Positions 17,468 through 25,306 of a stretch of 64,000 nt of DNA are shown piece by piece. Below the pieces are notes generated by a model. It made no database searches and was not told the origin of the DNA. It saw only the letters and a program-made list of their open reading frames with translations. This stretch comes from Gammaproteobacteria bacterium (lineage in GTDB: Bacteria; Pseudomonadota; Gammaproteobacteria; JABCZS01): assembly GCA_013289605.1 (NCBI GenBank), contig JABCZS010000001.1:103625-167624 (forward strand), in the 5' to 3' direction. The position numbers were made by a program, and so were the translations under genes. Position 1 is the stretch's first letter. Every line of letters begins with the position of its first letter.

Positions 17468-19072
17468 ATGGGATTATTGACTTTACAACAATGTGATGAC
17501 GGTGAAAAAGCCTTATTAATAGATATGTTAGGGAAGTTTCTGGGGACCACCACCGCCCCCTATATCACATTTAAATATTACCCTGATCTCAATGAAAATT
17601 TCCTAACCATAGCCTTCACTATCAAGCCCTTTGAGGAATATTTAGGGGTATATAAATACAGTCAATCTGGACTGAAACTTCAGCAGCTCTTAAAAACTAA
17701 CTTTTTTGACATAGTGAGTGACCGCTATCATAATTATGAAAAAATTAAGGCAAGTAATCCAGATTCAGAGGCTTCTGAACAATTGTTTGTCATACCGGAC
17801 AGGGATGCTTTAGATTCTGATTTGAAATATACTTTTCATATTCGAAAAATCGATGAAACTTTCGTCAAAAGTAAATTTTTTCAACTCTCAAATCCACAGT
17901 CGCAACTATCTGTTACACCTTATAATCTTACTCTAACAGCAGATGGAGGATATCAGATACCTAACCCTAGAAATTTTGACTCTAATCATATGCCCTCTAC
18001 GAAAGAGGTGGTTTTATTACGAGCCGCCGAATCAACTAAAATAACAAATTTAAATCGATCAGACGGTACGTGGCACATTTCCGGACCCAATAGAGATGAA
18101 TTTAATTTACAGATTTTAAATGAAGAAAAATTTCTTGCAGAACATGGTGAGTATTGCATCACTAAATTAAATCATTTATTTATTGCAGCAATTAAAGATG
18201 ATTCTTCTAATACTATAGCTGCGAAAGCAAATCAATGGGTAAATCAAGGCTTAGTGATCCGCATACAGAATATTGAGGACTATGCAGTAATGGCTCAGCT
18301 ACACGCATGGGGGATAATTAAAGTTGATGTTTATCCAAATTCTGAAAATAAATTATGGTATATTAAATCAATTGATTTAGTAAAGCTTCAATCACTTGAT
18401 GAAGAAAAATTTGTAAAAGAATTTAAAGAAAGAAATAAACACGTCAATGAATTAGAAAAGGCAATGGATGGGCAAGTCTCATGGATGACCTTGGGGTCAT
18501 GGTATGTTCTTGCTCCTAATTCACTCAATTACTCATTTTCTGATGATCAAAAAACCATTTTAAAATTTATTACAGATTTACAAAACATGTCCGGACATCA
18601 TGATTTAGAAATTTATAAAGATTTGATAGGTGGGAACCCTCCCTTGAATCTCATGAAATATAAAAATGTAAACCCAGATCATATCGAATGGCTCAATAAA
18701 AGTAAAAATTACAGAGGAACTGTTCAGGTGAAATTCAATAATTTTATTGAGGCCTATAACGACAAGCTCAAGGATGGAGAAAATAAAGAGCCTTTATTAA
18801 GTTGTGTATTGCAAATTTGGTGCACCAATGAAAGTAATATTTTTAAGTTACTAAAAGATTTAGCAAAACAAAATATCATATCACTAGATGAAAGAAAAAT
18901 AGGATATCTAAATCAATATAATTCAATCAGAATCACTGAAGTAAAAGATGCTGAAAAATTTAATAGCATCATTACCACGCTATCGACGAAACTCGATACT
19001 TTAGATAAAAATAATACCAGTGCCTTCTGGGGTGAACCCACCACGAGTGGTACGGAATTTACATGTAGTTAA
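17468..19072 (+). CDS. Large protein of unknown function
   Basis: 534 residues, hydrophilic, with no signal peptide and no membrane segment. I recognise no family. Two segments look alike in style: residues 225-310 (AAKANQWVNQGLVIRIQ) and 440-520 (LLKDLAKQNIISLDERKIGYL), each of the form helix, then I-x-L/I-x, hinting at repeated alpha/beta units. Codon use is AT-rich like its neighbours. It is divergently arranged with the 379-residue gene and could be an accessory or effector-type protein; that is a guess from context. Confidence 0.6.
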   Translation: MGLLTLQQCDDGEKALLIDMLGKFLGTTTAPYITFKYYPDLNENFLTIAFTIKPFEEYLGVYKYSQSGLKLQQLLKTNFFDIVSDRYHNYEKIKASNPDSEASEQLFVIPDRDALDSDLKYTFHIRKIDETFVKSKFFQLSNPQSQLSVTPYNLTLTADGGYQIPNPRNFDSNHMPSTKEVVLLRAAESTKITNLNRSDGTWHISGPNRDEFNLQILNEEKFLAEHGEYCITKLNHLFIAAIKDDSSNTIAAKANQWVNQGLVIRIQNIEDYAVMAQLHAWGIIKVDVYPNSENKLWYIKSIDLVKLQSLDEEKFVKEFKERNKHVNELEKAMDGQVSWMTLGSWYVLAPNSLNYSFSDDQKTILKFITDLQNMSGHHDLEIYKDLIGGNPPLNLMKYKNVNPDHIEWLNKSKNYRGTVQVKFNNFIEAYNDKLKDGENKEPLLSCVLQIWCTNESNIFKLLKDLAKQNIISLDERKIGYLNQYNSIRITEVKDAEKFNSIITTLSTKLDTLDKNNTSAFWGEPTTSGTEFTCS

Positions 19073-19100
19073 TTTAGTGCTTTGTCACTGAAAAAACCCA

Positions 19101-19120
19101 AGACACCCATAAATTAAAAT
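19101..19120 (+). repeat. Half-copy of the AGACACCCAT repeat
   Basis: AGACACCCATAAATTAAAAT matches the left part of elements at 46961 and 63461. No right arm is present here. Confidence 0.4.
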
Positions 19121-19150
19121 TGAGCTTCTAATATTTATCCCTCACTAATC

Positions 19151-19209
19151 GGGTCAGGCTTAACATTTGACATCTGCGTAGTGAAATGTTAATTGTTAAG
19201 CCTGCCCCC
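19151..19209 (+). repeat. GGGTCAGGCTTAACATTT inverted-repeat element, copy 1
   Basis: Left arm GGGTCAGGCTTAACATTTGA and right arm ending TTGTTAAGCCTGCCCC form an imperfect inverted repeat about 59 bp long between two plus-strand genes. Same family as copies at 23371, 31461, 51861, 57241, 58188 and 61890. Confidence 0.85.
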
Positions 19210-19251
19210 GTTATTAAATGCCCCCATTACTTGGATATAAGGATTAAACTC

Positions 19252-19953
19252 ATGCACACCTCCCCCACCGTTTTAATTACGGGTGCTAATCGTGGCATAG
19301 GATTAGGTTTTACGCTTGCCTATCTGGCTCGCGGTTATCAGGTCATTGCAACGTGTCGACATCCGCAGCAAGCAATGGAATTAAATCATCTCACAGCAGA
19401 ATATAAAACCCAGCTGCATCTTGATAAACTAGATGTAACCGTAGAAAATGATTTTGCACGTTTAAAAGTCAAGTATGCCGATCAGCCGATTGATATACTC
19501 ATTAATAATGCCGGGGTTTTTCCGGAAGATCATGAAAGAGCAGGCATTGCCCATACCCGCTATCAACAATTGATTAGCGCACTCACTACTAATGCCGCTG
19601 GAGCTTTATTAACGATACAAAGTTTTCAGCAGAATTTATTACGATGCGAAACACCTAAAATTATTAATATTTCCAGTCAAATGGCTGCATTACACCATGC
19701 AAAAGGTTTTGCATACGCTTATCGCATGTCTAAAGCGGCACTTAATATGCTTACATGCAGTTTTGCAGCTGAAAATAAGCACATCATCACTATTTCATTA
19801 CGGCCTGGATGGGTTAAAACCGCTATGGGTGGTAGCCATGCCAATATCAGTGTTGAAGAGAGCATTAATAAAATGATCACCATAATAGATGGTCTTACAC
19901 GCGATGATTCTGGCACCTTTTTAGATAATGACAAAAATCATTGTGCGTGGTGA
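19252..19953 (+). CDS. Short-chain dehydrogenase, C-factor-like
   Basis: About 233 residues of NAD(P)-dependent SDR. Cofactor loop TGANRGIG, NNAG motif, active-site Ser in NISSQM and Tyr/Lys in YRMSKAALN are all present. PGWVKTAMGG is typical of C-factor (CsgA)-like SDRs. The substrate is not predictable. Start at 19252 (MHTSPTVLITG) is preferred to 19186: AAGGA sits 8 bases upstream, it begins at the conserved first strand, and the longer option would be read out of the repeat element. Confidence 0.85.
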   Translation: MHTSPTVLITGANRGIGLGFTLAYLARGYQVIATCRHPQQAMELNHLTAEYKTQLHLDKLDVTVENDFARLKVKYADQPIDILINNAGVFPEDHERAGIAHTRYQQLISALTTNAAGALLTIQSFQQNLLRCETPKIINISSQMAALHHAKGFAYAYRMSKAALNMLTCSFAAENKHIITISLRPGWVKTAMGGSHANISVEESINKMITIIDGLTRDDSGTFLDNDKNHCAW

Positions 19954-19961
19954 GCTTCACC

Positions 19962-20480
19962 TTAGGCCGATGCATTTGTAATCGCTGCAAGTATATTTTC
20001 ATATTCAAAAGAATGGTTAAATCGCTGGCCATTAATAAAAAAGGAAGGGGTACCATTAACGCCGCTGCGCACACCGCCCATGAAATCATCTTCAATTTTT
20101 TTTACAAAAGTTTCATTTTCAATGGCGGTTTGCAATTCCTTGCCGGAAAGATTAAGCGAGGTTGCATAATCTATTAAAGCGGATAACTCTAAATTATCTT
20201 GATTTTCATATAATAGATCATGCATTTGCCAAAATTGGTCTTTAGTTGCGGCAAATTCAGCGGTCATGGCTGCAATTCCAGCATGAGGGTGACTCTCAGG
20301 GATAGGAAAATTGCGAAATACAAAACGTAAACGTTCACCAAAATGTTTTTGAATTTGTTTAACAATCGGATATGCCATGCCGCAATAGGGACATTCATAG
20401 TCACCATATTCAACTAATGTAATAGGCGCATTAGTATTACCTTGAATATGATCATCACTGGATACAGGGACTTTTAACAT
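19962..20480 (-). CDS. DsbA-family thiol oxidoreductase, cytoplasmic
   Basis: 172 residues with a thioredoxin fold: VEYGDYECPYCGMAYP carries the CPYC active site. GTPSFFINGQ with the cis-Pro lies near the C-terminus, and a helical insert is in between. No signal peptide, so it should act in the cytoplasm. Such proteins often pair with antiporters or peroxiredoxins. It follows the peroxiredoxin gene by 10 bp on the same strand, so the two probably serve thiol/peroxide defence together. AGGAGT precedes the ATG. Confidence 0.88.
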   Translation of the reverse strand: MLKVPVSSDDHIQGNTNAPITLVEYGDYECPYCGMAYPIVKQIQKHFGERLRFVFRNFPIPESHPHAGIAAMTAEFAATKDQFWQMHDLLYENQDNLELSALIDYATSLNLSGKELQTAIENETFVKKIEDDFMGGVRSGVNGTPSFFINGQRFNHSFEYENILAAITNASA

Positions 20481-20490
20481 GGCAACACTC

Positions 20491-20958
20491 CTATTGCGGT
20501 AGGGCTTCTAATGCTTCTAAAATACCATCTGCGCCGGGATTTTCTGCAACCGGAGAGAGATAGCTCCAAGTAATGATTCCATTTTTATCGATGACGAATA
20601 AGGCACGTTCACAACAACCCTCATGCTCACGGTAGGCACCGTATTGTTTAGCAATTTTACCTTTAGGTTCAAAATCTGCCAGCAGTGGGAAATGAAGATT
20701 TCGATCTTTAGCAAAAGCATCATGAGACCACACGCTATCGACAGAAATACCCAACAATTCGGCTTTAAATTTACGAAACTCTGGCAGCACTGCATTTAAT
20801 AACGCCATTTGATCGCCACACACCGGGCTCCAATCCGCAGGATAAAAAGCAATAATCACGGGCTTGCCTTTGAGCTCGCTTAGCGACAAAGATTGATCAG
20901 CGGTAACATATAATTTAAATTCAGGTGCAGCAGTATTGGGTGCAAGTATTTTGGACAT
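20491..20958 (-). CDS. Peroxiredoxin, AhpC/TSA (Bcp-like)
   Basis: 155-residue thiol peroxidase. The peroxidatic Cys is in FYPADWSPVCGDQ, the PxxxxxC-type motif. Thr/Ser of the active site is here replaced by Ser-Pro-Val context, and the conserved Arg is probably in the ERALFVID segment. HEGCCERALF adds two more Cys, one a possible resolving residue. First gene of a two-gene unit with the DsbA-like protein, which could be its reductant (inference). AGGAGACAGGG precedes the ATG. Confidence 0.87.
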   Translation of the reverse strand: MSKILAPNTAAPEFKLYVTADQSLSLSELKGKPVIIAFYPADWSPVCGDQMALLNAVLPEFRKFKAELLGISVDSVWSHDAFAKDRNLHFPLLADFEPKGKIAKQYGAYREHEGCCERALFVIDKNGIITWSYLSPVAENPGADGILEALEALPQ

Positions 20959-21003
20959 CCCTGTCTCCTAGAAAAACTTTAAATAAATATTAAGTATATC
21001 ATA

Positions 21004-21046
21004 GAGGTTTGAAATTTTCCTTGAAACATGATCTCATCCTTCTTTA
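21004..21046 (-). repeat. Duplicated 35-43 bp fragment of the 379-residue gene
   Basis: Bases 21004-21038 are identical to 16463-16497, inside the coding region of the unrecognised 379-residue protein, with near-identity for a few more bases. Here the fragment lies in the region upstream of the peroxiredoxin gene and has no frame of its own. Confidence 0.8.
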
Positions 21047-21191
21047 TATAGGGCATTTTTTTCTCTATTATTAAGAAATCTGAATCAGGTTATCATATCC
21101 ATGTTGTATTGCTAAAAATTTTTGCTTCTTTTAAATTAGATGATCTTGCCTTGTTGGGTTATACTCATAAAATTTACAAGCAGGGAAGATT

Positions 21192-22172
21192 ATGGGCATT
21201 ATAGATACTTTTTCAAGTAGTTTTATGCATCCGCCCATCCTATTTTTCTTGCTGGGCATACTCGCTGTGCTTGTTAAATCTGATTTGAAAATCCCTGTAT
21301 CTATTGGTAAATTTTTATCTTTATACTTACTGTTTTGTATTGGGCTTAAGGGCGGGCAAGCCTTATTCGCCCATGGGTTTACTCCCACCTCAATTCTAAT
21401 CCTGACTCTGTGTATTGTGATCTCATTCGTTACGCCCTTAATTTGTTATTTTATTTTAAAATTTAAACTTAATATTTATGATGCGGGTGCCATTGCCGCG
21501 AGCTACGGATCGGTCAGTGCAGTGACCTTTATCACCGCGACCGAATTCCTCGAGGAAAATAACATTCCCTATGATAGCGTGATGATATCAGGATTAGCTT
21601 TAATGGAAGTCCCTGCCATCATTACTGGGCTTATTATCATTAAGCTTCTCTCCAAAGACCAAAAAAGTGTTCAGCCTATGCAAAAATTATCAGCGGTAAT
21701 TCATGAGGCGGTTACCAACGGTTATGTATTTATTTTAATTGGCAGTATGGTCATTGGATACCTAGGTGGTATCGCTGGCGAAATCGAGCTTAAGCCGTTT
21801 ACCTATGACATCTTTAAAGGCATGTTATGTTTATATTTATTAGACATGGGCATCATTGCGGGCAGCAAATTGACCTCCCTGCGTCAATTTGGGGTATTTT
21901 TGTCATCATTCGCATTGATCTATCCACTCGTCGCTGCAATGTGCATGATCATCATTGCAAAACTTGCCGGCATCAGTGCAGGTAACGCTTTATTATTTAC
22001 CATTTTAGGCGCGAGTGCCTCCTATATTGCGGCCCCCGCTGCGATGCGATTTGCCGTCCCTCAAGTGAATATGGGATTATTACTCCCTATGGTATTGGGC
22101 ATCACTTTTACCTTTAATATTATATTCGGGATCCCGCTCTATAATTACATTATTCAACGCATATGGATCTAG
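21192..22172 (+). CDS. SbtA-like sodium-dependent bicarbonate transporter family permease
   Basis: 326 residues with about ten hydrophobic segments in two inverted halves. SIGKFLSLYLLFCIGLKGGQ, GAIAASYGSVSAVTF and the late GASASYIAAPAAMRF motif are characteristic of the SbtA (DUF897) family, Na+/HCO3- symporters first known from cyanobacteria. The usual partner, a PII-like SbtB protein, is not in the window. In a heterotroph, bicarbonate supply for carboxylases is a plausible use, but the substrate is unproven. GGGAAGATT precedes the ATG. Confidence 0.85.
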   Translation: MGIIDTFSSSFMHPPILFFLLGILAVLVKSDLKIPVSIGKFLSLYLLFCIGLKGGQALFAHGFTPTSILILTLCIVISFVTPLICYFILKFKLNIYDAGAIAASYGSVSAVTFITATEFLEENNIPYDSVMISGLALMEVPAIITGLIIIKLLSKDQKSVQPMQKLSAVIHEAVTNGYVFILIGSMVIGYLGGIAGEIELKPFTYDIFKGMLCLYLLDMGIIAGSKLTSLRQFGVFLSSFALIYPLVAAMCMIIIAKLAGISAGNALLFTILGASASYIAAPAAMRFAVPQVNMGLLLPMVLGITFTFNIIFGIPLYNYIIQRIWI

Positions 22173-22188
22173 ACAATAACGGAATATT

Positions 22189-23307
22189 TTAATCTCCTTT
22201 TTTGATGCGCCGCTGCCGAGATCGCATCGCCATACCCAGAATCAAAAAGAAAAACAACGCTGTGACTATCGCCATACTGATAATGACATACCAAGCGATT
22301 TGATATCCAATCATATCCATAGTTAATAATAATATTGATCCGATGATAAAAAAGATTAAACCCAATATGCCTAATGCCCCTAGTCTTGGCATAAATAGTT
22401 TTATAGGCATAACGATAATGGATAAAGCGATCAATATCAGTCCCACGTAATTGATCGGCAATAAACTAAACGCATATAAAGCAATGATGATAGCGATAGC
22501 ACCGATCACGCCAGGAACAATTAAACCAGGACGAACAAACTCAAAAAATAATCCATAAATACCGATGAGCAGTAAAATATAAGCCACATTAGGATCAGTG
22601 ATCACAGATAAAAATTGTGAGTACCACTCCGGTGTTAACTGCGTAACCGTCATGGCTGTGGTATCTAAAGTAATCATTTTCTCGCCCAACTTGACTGTCG
22701 CTCCATTAAGATTTTTTAGTAAACTATCCACGTTATCCGCTATTAAATTAATAACCTTATTAGCCAATGCAGCCTCGGCAGTCAGACTTGCCCCTGTACT
22801 TACGGCTGATTCTGCCCAATCGGCATTGTGATCATTTCGCTGCGCAAGGCTGCGAATATAAGCAATATTATCTTGAGTAACTTTTTGTATTAATTCTTCG
22901 TCATCCCCCATATTCATGGGTAAAGCCGGGCCTAAATGCGTACCTGGCGCCATAGCAGCAATGGGACTTGCCAAAAGAATATACGTTCCGGCATTAGATG
23001 CGCGCGCACCATTGGGGGCAACATAAATAACTATCGGGATTTTTGAAACCTCAATCGTGTGAATGATGCTGCGCATATACTTATCTAAGCCGCCCGGCGT
23101 ATTTAATTGCAGAATAATCAAATGGGCTTGTGCTTGATGTGCAGTTTTAATACCCCGTTCAATATAATTTGCGGTGCCAGGGTCGATAGTGCCATTGATT
23201 TCGAGTAATAATGCGGTGTTCTGCTGCGCATGAACGCTACTGGCAACGCCAAATAGAGCTAATAGTATTAACAACGCTGGTAAATAAATTTTAAATTTTT
23301 GGAGCAT
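22189..23307 (-). CDS. NfeD-family membrane protein (ClpP-class protease-like)
   Basis: 372 residues: a signal peptide or first TM (IYLPALLILLALFGVASSVHA), a ClpP/crotonase-like domain, four membrane helices and a short basic tail. Family members cleave or chaperone membrane proteins such as stomatins. LQLNTPGGL and the Lys of QKVTQDNIAYIRSLA, the position of the catalytic Lys in archaeal 1510-N proteases, are present. The nucleophile region reads ARASNAGTYI where members usually have AASAGTYI, so Asn stands at the catalytic Ser position with a Ser one residue earlier. No stomatin (SPFH) gene adjoins. It lacks the long C-terminal OB-fold domain of full-length NfeD. Confidence 0.85.
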   Translation of the reverse strand: MLQKFKIYLPALLILLALFGVASSVHAQQNTALLLEINGTIDPGTANYIERGIKTAHQAQAHLIILQLNTPGGLDKYMRSIIHTIEVSKIPIVIYVAPNGARASNAGTYILLASPIAAMAPGTHLGPALPMNMGDDEELIQKVTQDNIAYIRSLAQRNDHNADWAESAVSTGASLTAEAALANKVINLIADNVDSLLKNLNGATVKLGEKMITLDTTAMTVTQLTPEWYSQFLSVITDPNVAYILLLIGIYGLFFEFVRPGLIVPGVIGAIAIIIALYAFSLLPINYVGLILIALSIIVMPIKLFMPRLGALGILGLIFFIIGSILLLTMDMIGYQIAWYVIISMAIVTALFFFLILGMAMRSRQRRIKKGD

Positions 23308-23370
23308 GAAATATGTTCTCTTTTGGTAGAATTGCGCAGCAGCTATTACCTATTCTAGCCTAACATAACA

Positions 23371-23430
23371 ATGGGGTGGTCAGGTTTGACAATTCAGTTC
23401 TTAAATGTCAAAGGTTAAGCCTGACCGCAT
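23371..23430 (-). repeat. GGTCAGGTTTGACA inverted-repeat element, copy 2
   Basis: GGTCAGGTTTGACA ... TGTCAAAGGTTAAGCCTGACC. The central AATTCAGTTCTTAAATGTCA is identical to that of the copy at 31461, so these two share a recent subtype. Confidence 0.85.
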
Positions 23431-23503
23431 CAAGGTTTAATATTAACCCATTCCCCCAAACTGTTATATTACGTACGCATCTTTCTATCCAAAATTATAT
23501 ATT

Positions 23504-24772
23504 TCACGCGCCAAATATTTTACGCGCCGTATTATCCAAGAATTGAAAGCAATTTTTTAGCTCACCTTTCTCTTGTGTATCCATAAAGTGTTGATAGGAT
23601 TGTAAACATCCCTCTCGTTGCAGATCCCCCTTGTTTGCGATAATCTGTTTCGCTATAGTGGTACTTGATTCACTTCTCCAAGCAGGACGGAACATGAATT
23701 GATGCTCTATAGCGATTTTATGCATGATCCACATCAAATCTTGTTTGAGGGTCTCTTTATTATCGAGCATGTATTGTTCGACAGCTCCCGTTACTTCCGG
23801 ATCCTGATCCAATAAATTATATATCGGCTTAAACATCTCATTGAAAACTTTACCTTGGGAAGTCTTTATATAAAGACCCATTATGATATAGAAACGAACT
23901 TTATCATTGTGTGATAAAAAATTGTTTGGTGCCCGATTAAAAGTACTAGGGTCCACTTTTCCGTCAGGCAGTGTAAATCGTTTTAGCAAAAACTCGGACA
24001 TGACACAACTTTTTATACTTTTGGTCAGACCTAAGCGCCACCTATTGTCGTCTGAATAGCTCTCCGCTTTAATGTATATATCAAGGTAAGTAAGCGTCTT
24101 TGATGTAATCTTATCTTCTGTCCATGACGTCCTTAAATGATACAGTCCGTGCGCTATTGATGTGCCTATCTCATCTAGTGGTATTGTCTCACCAGCGCCA
24201 GGCGTTCCTTTTTTCGACCCTGCTACTAACACTGAAGCGCCATTTCGATCGTATTCTAGATATTTATTATCTTTGCTGCTGGTAACAAGGCATCGATAGT
24301 TTTGAGCGTACGCGTAGTTTTTTAAAGCTTCAATTTTATTATTATCAGTCACTAGGTCTGATTTAGTACCCACAAGCACTATCTCAGGTCTAAACGGGCT
24401 GGTAGGGGGATATTTCTTATCGACTAGATCCTTCCAAGGGCGGACAGCATCTTCTACCGATTGAGTCTTAGATAAATCAACTGTGATAAAAACTGCTGCT
24501 AACACTGGATTAATGCTAGACCAATTGAGAGTGTTTTGAGACCCCGCTAACTCCCAGGAAACCACCCTTGCACCGATGTCGGTGTCGGCGTCGGGATAAA
24601 ATTGTGCTCCAACTTCCTTAAAGGTTTGATCATCTTGCATATAAATCCTAGAACCCGGCATGCCAATAGTCGGTTCGTAGTAAGAACTAAAGAGATAACC
24701 ATGGCCTCTGTTCCATAAAGACGTTTTCCCACTTCCTGAATTACCTAGGAACAATACATTATACTTTTTCAT
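23504..24772 (-). CDS. Ras-like small GTPase domain protein, effector candidate
   Basis: 422 residues. The N-terminal about 190 form a Ras/Rab-type GTPase: P-loop GNSGSGKTS at residues 10-18, a switch-I-like YEPTIGM with its Thr, a G3-like WELAGSQ (WDTAGQ in Ras, so Asp becomes Glu), G4-like VGTKSDL and G5-like TSSKDN. The C-terminal 230 residues are helical and unrecognised. Start at 24772 (MKKYNVLFLG) is supported by AGAGG 6 bases upstream; an in-frame start at 24802 is less likely. No prenylation Cys box at the C-terminus (ends RKIFGA). This differs from bacterial GTPases such as Era or MglA and suggests interference with host vesicle or signalling pathways (inference). Confidence 0.72.
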   Translation of the reverse strand: MKKYNVLFLGNSGSGKTSLWNRGHGYLFSSYYEPTIGMPGSRIYMQDDQTFKEVGAQFYPDADTDIGARVVSWELAGSQNTLNWSSINPVLAAVFITVDLSKTQSVEDAVRPWKDLVDKKYPPTSPFRPEIVLVGTKSDLVTDNNKIEALKNYAYAQNYRCLVTSSKDNKYLEYDRNGASVLVAGSKKGTPGAGETIPLDEIGTSIAHGLYHLRTSWTEDKITSKTLTYLDIYIKAESYSDDNRWRLGLTKSIKSCVMSEFLLKRFTLPDGKVDPSTFNRAPNNFLSHNDKVRFYIIMGLYIKTSQGKVFNEMFKPIYNLLDQDPEVTGAVEQYMLDNKETLKQDLMWIMHKIAIEHQFMFRPAWRSESSTTIAKQIIANKGDLQREGCLQSYQHFMDTQEKGELKNCFQFLDNTARKIFGA

Positions 24773-25026
24773 TTCACACCTCTTTTTACCCAAGCAGCAC
24801 AAACGGATATATTTCGAATATATTACTAGTTATTAACATAACACAGATACCTTAAGGATATATTAAGGACCAAGCCTTACTTGATTTTTATTTGTTAGTC
24901 GGTGAGTATTGGCATCTTAACTACTTCTGAACATGTCATGTTTAAATCCACCTACTCCGGAATATTCAGCAATCTACCATAATAAGCGCCAGTAGGAAAA
25001 ACCTGATGCATAGGCATATAATTGAG

Positions 25027-25075
25027 AAGGCTTGACGTTTTGCATTTCACTGCGCAGATATTAAATGTTAAGATC
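25027..25075 (+). repeat. Degenerate copy of the GTCAGGCTT element family
   Basis: AAGGCTTGACGTTTTGCATT ... ATATTAAATGTTAAGATCC keeps the arms of the family in decayed form, in the 530-bp space before the ankyrin-kinase gene. Confidence 0.5.
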
Positions 25076-25083
25076 CACTCACT

Positions 25084-25203
25084 AGCTCTTCAAGCACAAC
25101 TGTCAACTTTGATGCGATTAATAACTCTGGTGAAAATAACGCAACGGACAAAACGATTTTTCACGTAAAAATGCAGCAAACATTCGCATATTACAATGAA
25201 TAG
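25084..25203 (+). pseudogene. C-terminal remnant of an unknown gene
   Basis: A 39-codon open stretch (TVNFDAINNSGENNATDKTI, ending YYNE-stop) with protein-like composition but no start codon or Shine-Dalgarno. It sits right after a degenerate repeat. The rest of 24773-25306 shows nothing codable. Confidence 0.35.
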
Positions 25204-25306
25204 TGAAACCTCGAAAATCTAAGTCTCAACGGCCTAAAAGTGCCAGTAGATGATCCTGGTGAATTTAATAAGTGCGATTCTTGCACGAGTAAAAATGGAG
25301 AGAAAA

